DNA of 64,000 nt from an uncultured Clostridia bacterium (lineage in GTDB: Bacteria > Bacillota > Clostridia > Monoglobales > Monoglobaceae), in NCBI GenBank assembly GCA_910580105.1, contig CAJTWN010000002.1, positions 62,001-126,000 of the forward strand. Direction: 5' to 3'. The notes beneath the pieces were generated by a model, which saw only the letters and a program-made list of their open reading frames with translations, did not search any database and was not told the origin of the DNA. Shown piece after piece: positions 45,014 through 54,418 of the stretch (position 1 is the first letter of the stretch; each line of letters opens with the position of its first letter). The translations under genes were made by a program, and so were the position numbers.

Positions 45014-45406
45014 TTAATGACAGCCTGCGCAGGAAGAACAAGAGCCGCCGCAGCCGCCTTCATCTCCTGCCACATAATGCTGGATGATGCTGTCCATCTG
45101 AGAAAGCATCATTTCATAATCCCGCGATGCTTCAATATATTCCCGAATGATGGCGTTTTCCGCAATTTTGTTGAATTCCCCCTGCAAATATTCGTTTATC
45201 TCCTGTACCTCTTCCTGGGTCGGCTGTTTATCTGCAAACTGAGCCGTCTTTGCTTCCCGCTTTTCGTTATATTCATTGATCAGCTGGGATGCGTCCCCAT
45301 CTGCAAGCAAAGCTGCGCTTGCCGCCTGGGCGCGCTGTTTCGCTTCACTTTCCGCAATCATCTTGCCGAGTTCCTGTGCTTTTTCAAAAATCTGTTCGTT
45401 CTTCAT
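45014..45406 (-). CDS. YlbF/YmcA-family protein with C-terminal Cys tail
   Basis: The 130-residue protein is mostly helical (YlbF domain about 1-110) and ends in GGCGGSCSSCAGCH, four closely spaced Cys and a His. Bacillus YlbF, YmcA and YaaT form an Fe-S complex that controls RNA processing by RNase Y and development. The tail suggests Fe-S or metal binding here too. It lies between miaB and mutS, a conserved clostridial position. Confidence 0.85.
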   Translation of the reverse strand: MKNEQIFEKAQELGKMIAESEAKQRAQAASAALLADGDASQLINEYNEKREAKTAQFADKQPTQEEVQEINEYLQGEFNKIAENAIIREYIEASRDYEMMLSQMDSIIQHYVAGDEGGCGGSCSSCAGCH

Positions 45407-45522
45407 GTTTTTTCTCCTTTATATTTTCAAAATATGACGCCGCCGGCACGGCGGCGCTGGTTATTTCCCGGCACGGCTTTATCTGCCGCCGGAAACGCTG
45501 TATACCTTTTTTGTTCTGCCCT

Positions 45523-46929
45523 TCACAGACATTCTCCAAACAGAGACCATGTCTGGGTTTTGGTGATTTTCACATCTACAAACCTGCCGCAAAGGGCAGT
45601 ATCTCCGGCAAAGTTGACCACCTTGCCCCCCTCTGTCCGGCCGGTAAGCACCGCTGCATCCGTCTTGCTCACCCCTTCGGTCAGCACCCGCTGAACAGTG
45701 TTTAAATACATATCGTTTTTGCGTTTGGATATTTCATTTTGCAGGGCAAGCATCCGGTCGAAGTTCTGATGCTTCTCCTCATCGGTCAGGCAGTCTTCCA
45801 TCGAAGCCGCCGGTGTCCCCACCCGCTTTGAATAGATAAACGAAAAGATAGAATCATACGCTACTTCCTTCAAAACGGAAAGCGTTTCTTCAAAGTCTTC
45901 ATTGGTCTCGCCGGGAAAGCCCACAATAATATCGGTGGTCAGCACAATATCCGGCATCCGCTCCCGTACTTTGCGGATAAGCTCCATATACTGTGCCCTT
46001 GTGTATTTCCGGTTCATCAGCTTCAGTACCCGGTCAGAACCGGACTGGATGGGAAGGTGCAGCTGTTTGCAAATCTTTTCTTCCTCTGCCATTGCCGCAA
46101 TCAATTCATCAGACAGATCCTTGGGATGGGAGGTCATAAACCGCACCCGTTCAATCCCGTCCACCCGGCACACTTCCCGCAGGAGCTGTGCAAAGGACAG
46201 GCCATCCGCCAAATCGTTCCCATAAGAATTGACGTTCTGTCCCAGCAGCATCACTTCCTTATACCCTTCTGCCGCCACTGCACGCACTTCCGCCAGGATA
46301 TGTTCTTTGTCCCTGCTGCGTTCTCTGCCGCGGACATAGGGCACAATACAATAGGTACAATAATTGTTGCAGCCATACATGATAGGAATCTTGGCAAGGG
46401 GCGGCCCGTCCCGGTGATAGGCCACATCCTCGAAGATGGAACCGTCTTCGTTTGCGTTGTCAAACACCCGCTGTTTTTTCATCACATCATATAAAAGCTG
46501 CGGAAAACGATAGAGGGCATGGGTGCCAAAGCAGAGGTCCACATGGGTATACTTTTTCCGGATGGTTTCTGCAATATGGGGCTGCTGCATCATACAGCCG
46601 CACACCCCGACCATCAATTCAGGGTTCCGCCGCTTTTGATGCTTTAAGGCGCCGATATTCCCAAATACCTTAAGTTCCGCATTTTCCCGGACCGCGCAGG
46701 TGTTATACAGAACGAAATCCGCTTCTTTCGGGCTTTCGCAAAAGCCAAACCCCATCTCGTCCAGCATCCCCTTCAGCTTTTCGGAATCGCTGCTGTTCTG
46801 CTGACAGCCATATGTTTCAACAAACGCAAGAGGCTTTGTCTCTCTTGCGTCTGTCATCTGCTTTATTTTGTTTATGTAATCTTTCTGCTGTGCCATCTCT
46901 TCGGCACTGATTGTTCTGTCTTTTGGCAT
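45523..46929 (-). CDS. miaB: tRNA-2-methylthio-N6-dimethylallyladenosine synthase
   Basis: The start is ATG 46929 (MPKDRTISAEEMA), 1 base after the prs stop, and the protein has about 468 residues. The N-terminal MTTase domain carries three cluster Cys (ETYGCQQN, YNTCAVRE, GVCGCMMQ). The radical SAM motif is CNNYCTYC, and a TRAM domain ends the protein. It adds methylthio to i6A37 made by MiaA, whose gene is in the same neighbourhood. Confidence 0.96.
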   Translation of the reverse strand: MPKDRTISAEEMAQQKDYINKIKQMTDARETKPLAFVETYGCQQNSSDSEKLKGMLDEMGFGFCESPKEADFVLYNTCAVRENAELKVFGNIGALKHQKRRNPELMVGVCGCMMQQPHIAETIRKKYTHVDLCFGTHALYRFPQLLYDVMKKQRVFDNANEDGSIFEDVAYHRDGPPLAKIPIMYGCNNYCTYCIVPYVRGRERSRDKEHILAEVRAVAAEGYKEVMLLGQNVNSYGNDLADGLSFAQLLREVCRVDGIERVRFMTSHPKDLSDELIAAMAEEEKICKQLHLPIQSGSDRVLKLMNRKYTRAQYMELIRKVRERMPDIVLTTDIIVGFPGETNEDFEETLSVLKEVAYDSIFSFIYSKRVGTPAASMEDCLTDEEKHQNFDRMLALQNEISKRKNDMYLNTVQRVLTEGVSKTDAAVLTGRTEGGKVVNFAGDTALCGRFVDVKITKTQTWSLFGECL

Positions 46930-46930
46930 T

Positions 46931-48061
46931 TTATTTATTCCTGTATTTTTCAAGTATTTTCTCAATCTTATTGATGGGTGTCAAAAGGTCGCTGATGGAT
47001 TTTTCCTCGTTGAGCGTCTTGATAATCAGCGCAATAAATTTGGACATATCCACCTCGTGATACCAGGGCGCCGCCTTGAGTTCCGGCGAGCGATAGACCA
47101 AATTGGTGGTAAACACCGCGTCAATCAACCCCTCTTCGTGGGCTTTGTTAAACTTTTCAATTCCTTCGGTAAAGAGGCCAAAGGTTGAAAAAACAAGTAC
47201 CCGGTTGACATTCCGCTTTTTCAGTTCTCTGGAAACGTCAATCATGGAATCACCGGAAGCAATCATATCGTCCACAACGATAACGTCTTTCCCCGTGATG
47301 TCCCTGCCCAAAAATTCGTGGGCTACGATGGGGTTTTTCCCGTCAACAATGGTGGAATAGTCCCTTCTTTTATAGAAGGTACCAAGATCCATTCCCAGCA
47401 CCGATGAATAATACATACAGCGCCCCATTGCCCCTTCGTCCGGCGAGATAATCATGGTATTTTCCTTATCCAGCATGATTTTGTCGTCATAGCGCAGACA
47501 TGCCTTAATCATCTGATAAGTAGGATGTACATTTTCAAATCCGCTGAGCGGTATGGAATTCTGAACCCTCGGGTCATGGGCATCAAAGGTGATGATATTT
47601 CCGACGCCCATATCGGTCAGTTCTTTCAGCGCCATTGCGCAGTCCAAAGATTCCCGGCTGACCCGTTTGTGCTGACGCCCTTCATAGAGCATGGGCATGA
47701 TGACCGTGATCTTTTTGGGCTTGCCGCCCATGGCAGAAATCACCCGCTTCACATCCTGATAGTGGTCATCGGGACTCATCGGAACATCCTTGCCGTACAT
47801 CTTATAGGTTACCCCATAGTTGAACGCATCCATGATAATATAGATGTCATAGGTGCGGACGGAATGTAAAATAACTGCCTTTGCCTCACCGGTTCCAAAG
47901 CGGGGACAGTTAATCGGCACAATAAAGGATTCATATTCCCCCTGCTTGTCCTCATTAAAGTTTTGAAGGTACCAGTTCACCTTCTGTGTGAGTTCCTCAC
48001 AGCCCCTCATTCCAATGACGCCAAGCCGGCCCAGGTTATACGACTCAATTGTGTTTTCCAT
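46931..48061 (-). CDS. prs: ribose-phosphate pyrophosphokinase, long clostridial form
   Basis: The 376-residue protein is longer than the usual 310-320 because of an N-terminal extension and insertions. The PRPP/ribose-5-phosphate loop is KDVIVVDDMIASGDSM, with ITFDAHDPRVQN and MPMLYEGRQHKR around the ATP site. It supplies PRPP, the substrate of PyrE, PyrR and PncB encoded in this window. It is coupled to miaB. Confidence 0.9.
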   Translation of the reverse strand: MENTIESYNLGRLGVIGMRGCEELTQKVNWYLQNFNEDKQGEYESFIVPINCPRFGTGEAKAVILHSVRTYDIYIIMDAFNYGVTYKMYGKDVPMSPDDHYQDVKRVISAMGGKPKKITVIMPMLYEGRQHKRVSRESLDCAMALKELTDMGVGNIITFDAHDPRVQNSIPLSGFENVHPTYQMIKACLRYDDKIMLDKENTMIISPDEGAMGRCMYYSSVLGMDLGTFYKRRDYSTIVDGKNPIVAHEFLGRDITGKDVIVVDDMIASGDSMIDVSRELKKRNVNRVLVFSTFGLFTEGIEKFNKAHEEGLIDAVFTTNLVYRSPELKAAPWYHEVDMSKFIALIIKTLNEEKSISDLLTPINKIEKILEKYRNK

Positions 48062-48235
48062 TTGGTTCTACCATTCCTTTCGTTTTTCAATGCAGATACC
48101 CTGCGCTGCCAAAGAGAGAATACCGCCGGCGGCTGAAAAATTTCACTTCCTCACCACAGGCCGGCACTTCTCCGGAAAAACAAACAGCCCCGCCCCAGTG
48201 AACGGACGGCATCTTCATTTTAAGATATATAAAAT

Positions 48236-49678
48236 TTAATCTGCTGCGGATTCATTATGCGTCTTTAAAAGCTGATACCGGATCTCCCAAAGCTTCTGAG
48301 AAAGATCCACATAATATTCGTGGGGATTTTCAAAACGCTTCACCTCATCCCACAGGGTATCCAGCTGTTCCTTACAATACCGGCGTACCTCGCGGAGGGA
48401 CGGCGGCTGATAAACGCATCTGCCCTTTTCAAAGACCGGAACCAGGAGTTCCTTCGCCTCAAAACCCGTCAGCACCTTTTGTTTCCAGGTATTATTCGGG
48501 TCGAAAATGCGATAGGGCTTGTCACTTTCTATAAATTCATCATATGCAGTAAGCACATCGGCAATGGCCATATGGTTCTCCCTGCTATACAGTCGGTATA
48601 CTTTTTTAAAATAAGGATTTGTTATTTTTGAAATATTTTCGCTCACCTTGATTTTCGGAAGAATTACTCCGTCTTCCTCAACGGCCGCCAGCTTATACAC
48701 GCCGCCGAATACCGGTTCGGATTTTGAGGTAATCAGCCTCTCCCCAACGCCAAAGCGGTCAATCTTTGCCCCCTGCAAAAGGAGGTCGCGGATGATATAT
48801 TCGTCCAGAGAATTGGAAGCGACAATCTTTGCCGTCTCCCAGCCTGCTTCGTCCAGCATCTTTCTTGCCTTCTTGGAAAGATAGGTGATGTCGCCGCTGT
48901 CAATCCGGACGCCGCATTCGGTGATTCCCAGCGGACGCAAAACCTCGTCAAAGGCACGGATGGCATTGGGAATTCCGCTTTTTAACACGTTATAGGTATC
49001 CACCAGCAGCGTACAGTTGTTGGGATAACTTCGGGCATACGCCGCAAAGGCCTCATATTCGCTGTCGAAGGCCTGAACCCAGCTGTGCGCCATGGTTCCC
49101 ATCGCCGGCACGCCGAACTTCTGATCAGAGATGGTGCAGGCCGTGCCTGTCACACCGCCGATATATGCCGCCCGCGCGCCATAAATAGCGCCGTCATAGC
49201 CCTGGGCACGGCGGGAACCAAATTCCAGCACTGCGCGGCCGTCTGCCGCACGGACAATCCGGTTGCTTTTGGTTGCAATCAGGCTTTGATGATTGATGGT
49301 GAGCAATACCATCGTCTCTAAAAACTGGGCTTGCAAAAGCGGGCCGCGCACCGTCACAATCGGTTCATTGGGAAAAATCGGCGTCCCTTCCGGAACCGCC
49401 CAGACATCACAGGAAAACCTGAAATTTTCCAGATAGCGCAAAAATTCTTCGTCAAACATCCTTCTGCTTCGTAAATATGCGATATCCTCCGGCTCAAACC
49501 GGAGATTTTCCAGGTAAGCAATCAGCTGTTCCACACCTGCCATAATGGCAAAGCCGCCCCCGTCCGGAACCTTACGGAAAAACATGTCAAAATAGGCCAT
49601 CTTTTCCGCCATCCCTTTGGTAAAATAGCCGTTTGCCATTGTCAGCTCATAAAAGTCGGTCAGCATGGTATAATTCAT
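48236..49678 (-). CDS. pncB: nicotinate phosphoribosyltransferase
   Basis: The 480-residue enzyme makes nicotinate mononucleotide from nicotinate and PRPP for NAD salvage. MLTDFYELTMANGYF opens the protein; EFGSRRAQGYDGA, GVPAMGTMAHSWVQAF (catalytic His) and VDTYNVL are family marks. GAGGG precedes the start. It is divergent from the EetA-like gene and about 170 bp upstream of prs. Confidence 0.95.
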   Translation of the reverse strand: MNYTMLTDFYELTMANGYFTKGMAEKMAYFDMFFRKVPDGGGFAIMAGVEQLIAYLENLRFEPEDIAYLRSRRMFDEEFLRYLENFRFSCDVWAVPEGTPIFPNEPIVTVRGPLLQAQFLETMVLLTINHQSLIATKSNRIVRAADGRAVLEFGSRRAQGYDGAIYGARAAYIGGVTGTACTISDQKFGVPAMGTMAHSWVQAFDSEYEAFAAYARSYPNNCTLLVDTYNVLKSGIPNAIRAFDEVLRPLGITECGVRIDSGDITYLSKKARKMLDEAGWETAKIVASNSLDEYIIRDLLLQGAKIDRFGVGERLITSKSEPVFGGVYKLAAVEEDGVILPKIKVSENISKITNPYFKKVYRLYSRENHMAIADVLTAYDEFIESDKPYRIFDPNNTWKQKVLTGFEAKELLVPVFEKGRCVYQPPSLREVRRYCKEQLDTLWDEVKRFENPHEYYVDLSQKLWEIRYQLLKTHNESAAD

Positions 49679-49797
49679 ATTGCATCCCTCTTTCCTTCAC
49701 CGCATAAACTATCTAAAGACTGCTTTTTTAGTATACCATTAGAAAATATAAAATACAAGACAAAATGTCAAAAAGTCCGTTTTTTTCACCCGAAAAC

Positions 49798-49826
49798 TTG
49801 ACAAAAAATTCTGAAGCGCTTATTAT
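49798..49826 (+). promoter_or_regulatory. promoter of the EetA/EetB-like pair
   Basis: TTGACA (49798-49803), 17 bases, TATTAT (49821-49826), about 85 bases before the start. Confidence 0.8.
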
Positions 49827-49912
49827 TGAATTTAGATAATATGCCATGAACGTATTTTATGAATTATTTTGCCCGGTTTGACCGGGATATATTTATCTGC
49901 AGGAGGTTTACC

Positions 49913-50290
49913 ATGAAACAAAAATACTTTATTTTCATCTTTCTCGGTATTCTGCTCCTCTCTGTCCTTGCCGCATACCTCTATGGCGGCAGAATGCCGG
50001 ACAATCCTGTTGCCCAAATCTATGTTGACGGCAGCCTTTACCGCGCAGTCCCCATGAAGGGGCTTGCCGCTCCGCTGGAGATTGAAATCGTCCGGGAAGA
50101 CAGAACAAATACCGTTGTGGTCACTTCGAAAACCGTCTGTATGAAATCTGCCGGCTGCCGGGACAAACTCTGTGTAAAACAGGGCGCTATCGACAACGGC
50201 CTGCTCCCAATTGTTTGTCTGCCCAACCGGGTGACGGTCAAAATCACCGGCAGTACAGACCATTCTGGTGTTGACATCATTTCCCGCTGA
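49913..50290 (+). CDS. NusG-domain-II membrane-anchored protein (EetA-like)
   Basis: The start is ATG 49913 after AGGAGG, and the protein has 125 residues. An N-terminal span (about 5-25, YFIFIFLGILLLSVLAAYLY) is followed by an extracellular NusG_II domain (about 35-120). That domain has a conserved C...GCRDKLCVKQG.... PNRVTVKI pattern. NusG_II plus Gx-transporter pairs occur in flavin-based extracellular electron transfer loci (EetA/EetB of Listeria) and near ApbE or Rnf genes. Here only the pair is present. Confidence 0.8.
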   Translation: MKQKYFIFIFLGILLLSVLAAYLYGGRMPDNPVAQIYVDGSLYRAVPMKGLAAPLEIEIVREDRTNTVVVTSKTVCMKSAGCRDKLCVKQGAIDNGLLPIVCLPNRVTVKITGSTDHSGVDIISR

Positions 50291-50319
50291 TTAAATTATA
50301 TTCTGAAAGGAGTTTCCCC

Positions 50320-50829
50320 ATGCGAACCAAACGCCTTGTCCTCATGGCACTGCTTACCGCCATCGCCCTGACCATCTTTTGGGTGGAACAGCAATTCCCC
50401 CTTCCCATCCCTATCCCAGGGATCAAACTGGGTCTTTCTAATATTGTCACCCTGTTTGCCATCGTCTTTCTGGGCTGGCGCGAGGCCGCCGTCATCCTCA
50501 TCATGCGCATCACATTGGGCGCAATCTTCACCGGCCAGCCAGTCACCTTCTTTTACAGTATGGCCGGCGGAATCTGCTGTCTGATGGCTGAACTCCTATT
50601 GTATATCCATCTGAAAAATAAATTCATCTGGGCAATCAGTGCGGTCGGCGCCATGGTTCACAACATTGCCCAGCTCTTTGTTGCCGTGCTGGTCACCAAA
50701 ACGCTGGCGGTTTTCTGGTATCTGCCTTTTCTGCTGATTGCAGGAATCATCAGCGGTATCTTCACCGGTCTCTGTGTCCAGATTCTTGCCAGCACCGCCT
50801 GGAATTCCATCCACCGCCTGCTGCGCTGA
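50320..50829 (+). CDS. Gx-transporter / heptaprenyl-diphosphate synthase component I family (EetB-like)
   Basis: The 169-residue protein has four to five membrane spans and the conserved FPLPIPIPGIKLGLSN segment, typical of the Hpre_diP_synt_I family. It follows the NusG_II gene by 29 bp, with AAAGGAG upstream. Family members resemble ECF-transporter S components. The family name is historic; a synthase role is unlikely without a polyprenyl synthase next door, and none is here. Confidence 0.85.
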   Translation: MRTKRLVLMALLTAIALTIFWVEQQFPLPIPIPGIKLGLSNIVTLFAIVFLGWREAAVILIMRITLGAIFTGQPVTFFYSMAGGICCLMAELLLYIHLKNKFIWAISAVGAMVHNIAQLFVAVLVTKTLAVFWYLPFLLIAGIISGIFTGLCVQILASTAWNSIHRLLR

Positions 50830-50946
50830 ACACAATCTCCATATCCTCCTTGCAAAATAACTTTTACCACCTCCGTCTCTGTCCGTTTTATAGGACAAAG
50901 GTCATGGTATACTGCGTACAACAAAGAAAACAAGGGGGTTATTTTT

Positions 50947-51141
50947 ATGGAAAATATATTGACTTTTTGTATTGTCATAGCTGGTATTTTGATGTATTTC
51001 ATCGGCGTATGGCTCAGCGGAACCTTCCGGCTAACCAATCCGTTTCATTCCATCGAAAAAGAGGAGAAACTGCCGGTCAGGAAAATCTGCGTCATCAGCC
51101 TTGCACCAAATCCGGATGAGCAATCTGCGATGGTATCCTAA
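50947..51141 (+). CDS. 64-residue membrane protein of unknown function
   Basis: ATG 50947 follows AAGGGGG. One hydrophobic span (about 4-25, ILTFCIVIAGILMYFIGVWL) is followed by a 40-residue hydrophilic tail. It is last on the plus strand before the 16-bp minisatellite and a terminator. I do not recognise a family. The good binding site and compact membrane layout favour a real small gene. Confidence 0.55.
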   Translation: MENILTFCIVIAGILMYFIGVWLSGTFRLTNPFHSIEKEEKLPVRKICVISLAPNPDEQSAMVS

Positions 51142-51157
51142 ACAGATTCCGCTCCGT

Positions 51158-51490
51158 CATTCCAGCAGGCAGTCATTCCGGCAGGCAGTCATTCCGGCAG
51201 ACAATCATTCCGGCAGACAGTCATTCCGGCAGGCAGTCATTCCGGCAGGTAGTCATCCCGGCAGACAGTCATCCCGGCAGGCAGTCATTCCGGCAGGCAG
51301 TCATTCCGGCAGACAATCATTCCGGCAGACAGTCATTCCGGCAGGCAGTCATTCCGGCAGGTAGTCATCCCGGCAGACAGTCATTCCGGCAGACAGTCAT
51401 TCCGACAGACAGTCATCCCGGCCGGCAGTCATTCCGGCAGGCAGTCATTCCGGCAGGTAGTCATCCCGGCAGACAGTCATTCCGACAGAT
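51158..51490. repeat. 16-bp minisatellite, about 20 copies
   Basis: The unit CATTCCGGCAGRCAGT repeats head to tail with scattered A/G, T/C changes (GGCAGGCAGT, GGCAGACAGT, GGTAGTCATC). Because 48 bp equals three units, it keeps long open frames on both strands that are not genes. Confidence 0.9.
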
Positions 51491-51498
51491 AAAACACA

Positions 51499-51527
51499 AA
51501 AACCACAGCTTTCGCTGTGGTTTTTTT
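51499..51527. terminator. bidirectional terminator between convergent genes
   Basis: AAACCACAGC-TTTC-GCTGTGGTTT with TTTTTTT on the plus side and an A-rich run on the other. It separates the plus-strand small protein from the minus-strand antiporter. Confidence 0.85.
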
Positions 51528-51544
51528 ATTACCATCGTCTCTGT

Positions 51545-52852
51545 TTACTGTTTCATCCCGCTTTTTTTGGCGTTCTCTTCTTTCATATCTTCGTGCATAT
51601 TGACCACCTGCTGGGTGAGCAATTCGATTTGATTCTTTTCCTGATGCCGCTCCACAAGAGCGCTTTCAATTACCGGCTCCGCCTGGTGCGCCGCCTGGTA
51701 TTTATAGATCAGCTTCAGCATAATCGGCGTCAGGATGGTGGTTGCAACCACCATGATGATGACCGGTGCAAAGAATGTATCCACCATCAGCCCAATCGCG
51801 GCTCCCTTGGTTGCCACAATCAAGGCCACCTCACCGCGGGAAACCATCCCGATTCCGATTTTTGCGGCCTGTAAATTGGTATACCGGCAGAACTTCGCCC
51901 CCATACCACAGCCGACAATCTTGGTCACAATTGCCACCAGCGTAAGCAAAACCGTGAACCAAAGAATCTGCATCGACATAGAATCCACCGACACCTTCAG
52001 ACCGACACTGGCAAAAAATACCGGCGAAAGGAACATAAAGGAAATCGTGTCAAACTTCCCTTGCATATAAGCGGTCTTCTTGTTGTTGGACAGGATTAAC
52101 CCGGCCACAAAAGCGCCAGTAATATCTGAAACACCAAAGAAATATTCGGAAATAAAGGCCATCAAAAGGCAGAATACAAAGGCCAAAAGGCTGAACCGCC
52201 GCAGGTCTTTTTTGTATTTATCCAGCCATGGCCGGCCGAATTTATAAAAGAGGAAAGCCACCGCGCCGCAAAAGACAAAGAATCCCAAAATCTTCAGCAG
52301 GATGACAAGAAGGCTGACCGACGGGTCTGCAAAACTTGTGATGACAGTCAGTGCAATGATACCCAAAACATCGTCAATCAGCGCCGCACCCAAAATTGCA
52401 TTTCCTGATTTTGTGGACAGCTTTCCCAATTCTTTCAGTGTTTCAACCGAGATACTTACCGATGTTGCCGTCAGAATAACGCCGACAAAGATGTTCTGCA
52501 AGACAGTCGTCGTATCCGCGCCCTTATTGAAGAACATAGCCACCAGATAACCGCCTGCCAGCGGAACCAAAACACCCATCAATGCAATGATAAAGGATGC
52601 CAAACCACTCTTTTTGAGTTCTTTTACATCTGTTTCAAGACCGGCACTGAACATCAATACAATCACACCGATTTCAGCAATATTGCTGATCATACTGCTC
52701 TCCTGCAGGATGTTAAAACAAGCCGGACCAAGCAAAAGGCCGGCAAGCAGTGCGCCCACCACCTGGGGCATTTGAATCTTTCTTGTCAGCATTCCCAAAA
52801 GTTTGGTACTTAAAAGAATCAAAGCAATATCAAAAAGAAATCCAACCTCCAT
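51545..52852 (-). CDS. CPA2-family cation:proton antiporter
   Basis: The 435-residue protein has about 12 membrane spans, the CPA2 core with ALIDDVLGIIAL (ion-binding Asp pair), ATSVSISVETLKELG and GVSDITGAFVAGLI. It ends in a hydrophilic tail of about 45 residues. It lacks a TrkA-N/RCK domain, which fits NapA/GerN-type exchangers better than KefB. It probably exchanges Na+ or K+ for protons. The start is ATG 52852 after AGAGAGG. Confidence 0.9.
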   Translation of the reverse strand: MEVGFLFDIALILLSTKLLGMLTRKIQMPQVVGALLAGLLLGPACFNILQESSMISNIAEIGVIVLMFSAGLETDVKELKKSGLASFIIALMGVLVPLAGGYLVAMFFNKGADTTTVLQNIFVGVILTATSVSISVETLKELGKLSTKSGNAILGAALIDDVLGIIALTVITSFADPSVSLLVILLKILGFFVFCGAVAFLFYKFGRPWLDKYKKDLRRFSLLAFVFCLLMAFISEYFFGVSDITGAFVAGLILSNNKKTAYMQGKFDTISFMFLSPVFFASVGLKVSVDSMSMQILWFTVLLTLVAIVTKIVGCGMGAKFCRYTNLQAAKIGIGMVSRGEVALIVATKGAAIGLMVDTFFAPVIIMVVATTILTPIMLKLIYKYQAAHQAEPVIESALVERHQEKNQIELLTQQVVNMHEDMKEENAKKSGMKQ

Positions 52853-52987
52853 CACAAATACCTCTCTAAAAACGTCAAATTTTTAAGCCCGAAATATTAT
52901 ACAACAAAGCGGATTCCCTGTCTATTAAATTATTCACGAAAACCAAATTTGATTTTCAAAGCTTTTGTCTATTTTCACCATGTTTTG

Positions 52988-53098
52988 TCATAATTTCCTG
53001 GTGATTCTCACAATATTTTTCCCATATTTCACAAATAATTCCAGTTTCCCTTCCCTGGCCAAAAGGAGGATACGTACCCGGTAAAGCGACCGCATCAT
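52988..53098 (-). CDS. possible 36-residue strongly basic peptide
   Basis: ATG 53098 follows AAGGTGA with a 5-base spacer. The peptide MMRSLYRVRILLLAREGKLE...RITRKL carries ten Arg/Lys against two Glu. It lies 60 bp after the phosphorylase gene in the otherwise empty 52853-53159 gap. No family is recognised, and chance cannot be excluded. Confidence 0.3.
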   Translation of the reverse strand: MMRSLYRVRILLLAREGKLELFVKYGKNIVRITRKL

Positions 53099-53159
53099 GG
53101 CAGTCACCTTTTTGCAACCACAAAATTTCAGCTGTACTGCACCATTTAGCCCTCCCTTT

Positions 53160-54416
53160 TTATTCCACCGACACAGCATCACGATACAGACGGCTTGCCG
53201 CCGTTATACAGTCCTTATCGTCACTATAAAATTCTGCGAGGGCATCACCGGCTTTGACGATCTCTCCCGTCTTCCGAAAAACCATCAGTCCGGCGCCATA
53301 GGAGATCTCCGCATCCTTCCGCCGCCGCCCTGCGCCCAGCGTAACCGCGGCTTCTCCAATCTTGTCTGTCTGCATCTTCCGGATTTCCCCGGTTCTTTCC
53401 GCATACAAAATCTGCCGGTATTTTGCCGCCGGCAGACGTTCCACATCCTCCACCGCCGAAACATCGCCGCCCTGCGCCCATACCATGCGGCAGAACTTGT
53501 CATAGGCGCTGCCGTCTTTCAGGCTTTGCACAGCCGCCGCCCGGCATTCGTCTTCACTTCCCATACCGGAAAGGGCAAGCATTTTTGCCGCAAGAGTGAC
53601 CGAAAGGGAGCGCACATCCTCCGTCCCGCCGCCACGCAGAACATCAATCGCTTCCCGAACCTCAATGGCATTGCCGACCGCACAGCCCAGAGGCACATCC
53701 ATGGATGATAAGACGGGATGTACCTCCTTTCCCAAAGCGCTGCCCACCTGCCGCAGCATGTTGCCGAGGGCTGTGGCAGAATTCCGTTCTTTCATAAATG
53801 CGCCCCTTCCATATTTCACATCAATCACAATGACATCCGCACCGGAAGCCAGCTTTTTACTCAATATACTGGACGCAATCAGCGGTATACTCTCCACCGT
53901 TCCGGTCACATCCCTAAGGGCATATATCTTTTTGTCCGCAGGCACAAGGTTTTTCATCTGTTCCACCACAGCCAGCCCTTCTGTCTGCACCTGACGGATA
54001 AAATGTCCGAGAGACAGTTCCGTAGAAAATCCGGGAATTGCATGAAGCTTATCCACCGTTCCGCCGGTATAGCCAAGGCCCCGCCCGGACATCTTTGCCC
54101 CATAGCCGCCGCAGGCGGCGACAACAGGAAGAACCACCAGTGTTGTCTTATCCCCGACGCCGCCGGTTGAATGTTTATCGCAGACCGGATGCCCAATTCC
54201 GGAAAGGTCCAGACATTCTCCTGAATCCCGCATACAACGGGTAAGAGCGGTACACTCTGCTGTGTCCATCCCCCTTTGGCAGACCGCCATCAAAAACGCG
54301 GACATCTGATAGTCCGGAATCCTGTCCCGGAGATACCCCATGACCATCCATTCTATTTCAGTGTCCAACAGCCTTTCACCATGTGCCTTCTTTAAAATCA
54401 GCGGTACCGTCTCCAT
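53160..54416 (-). CDS. pdp: pyrimidine-nucleoside phosphorylase
   Basis: The 418-residue protein splits uridine or thymidine with phosphate. The phosphate-binding KHSTGGVGDKTTLV, MSGRGLGYTGGTVDKLHAIPG (continuing family signature) and ALRDVTGTVES are clear. ATG 54416 follows GGAGAGGA; a TTG two codons earlier is possible. It overlaps or abuts the DUF6062-like gene, so the two are one unit. Confidence 0.93.
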   Translation of the reverse strand: METVPLILKKAHGERLLDTEIEWMVMGYLRDRIPDYQMSAFLMAVCQRGMDTAECTALTRCMRDSGECLDLSGIGHPVCDKHSTGGVGDKTTLVVLPVVAACGGYGAKMSGRGLGYTGGTVDKLHAIPGFSTELSLGHFIRQVQTEGLAVVEQMKNLVPADKKIYALRDVTGTVESIPLIASSILSKKLASGADVIVIDVKYGRGAFMKERNSATALGNMLRQVGSALGKEVHPVLSSMDVPLGCAVGNAIEVREAIDVLRGGGTEDVRSLSVTLAAKMLALSGMGSEDECRAAAVQSLKDGSAYDKFCRMVWAQGGDVSAVEDVERLPAAKYRQILYAERTGEIRKMQTDKIGEAAVTLGAGRRRKDAEISYGAGLMVFRKTGEIVKAGDALAEFYSDDKDCITAASRLYRDAVSVE

Positions 54417-54418
54417 AA

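Noticed and set aside
43782..45017. 411-codon plus-strand open frame
   Set aside because: Antisense shadow of mutS.
51101..51364. 87-codon frame in the 16-bp minisatellite
   Set aside because: Product of the repeat period; no binding site.
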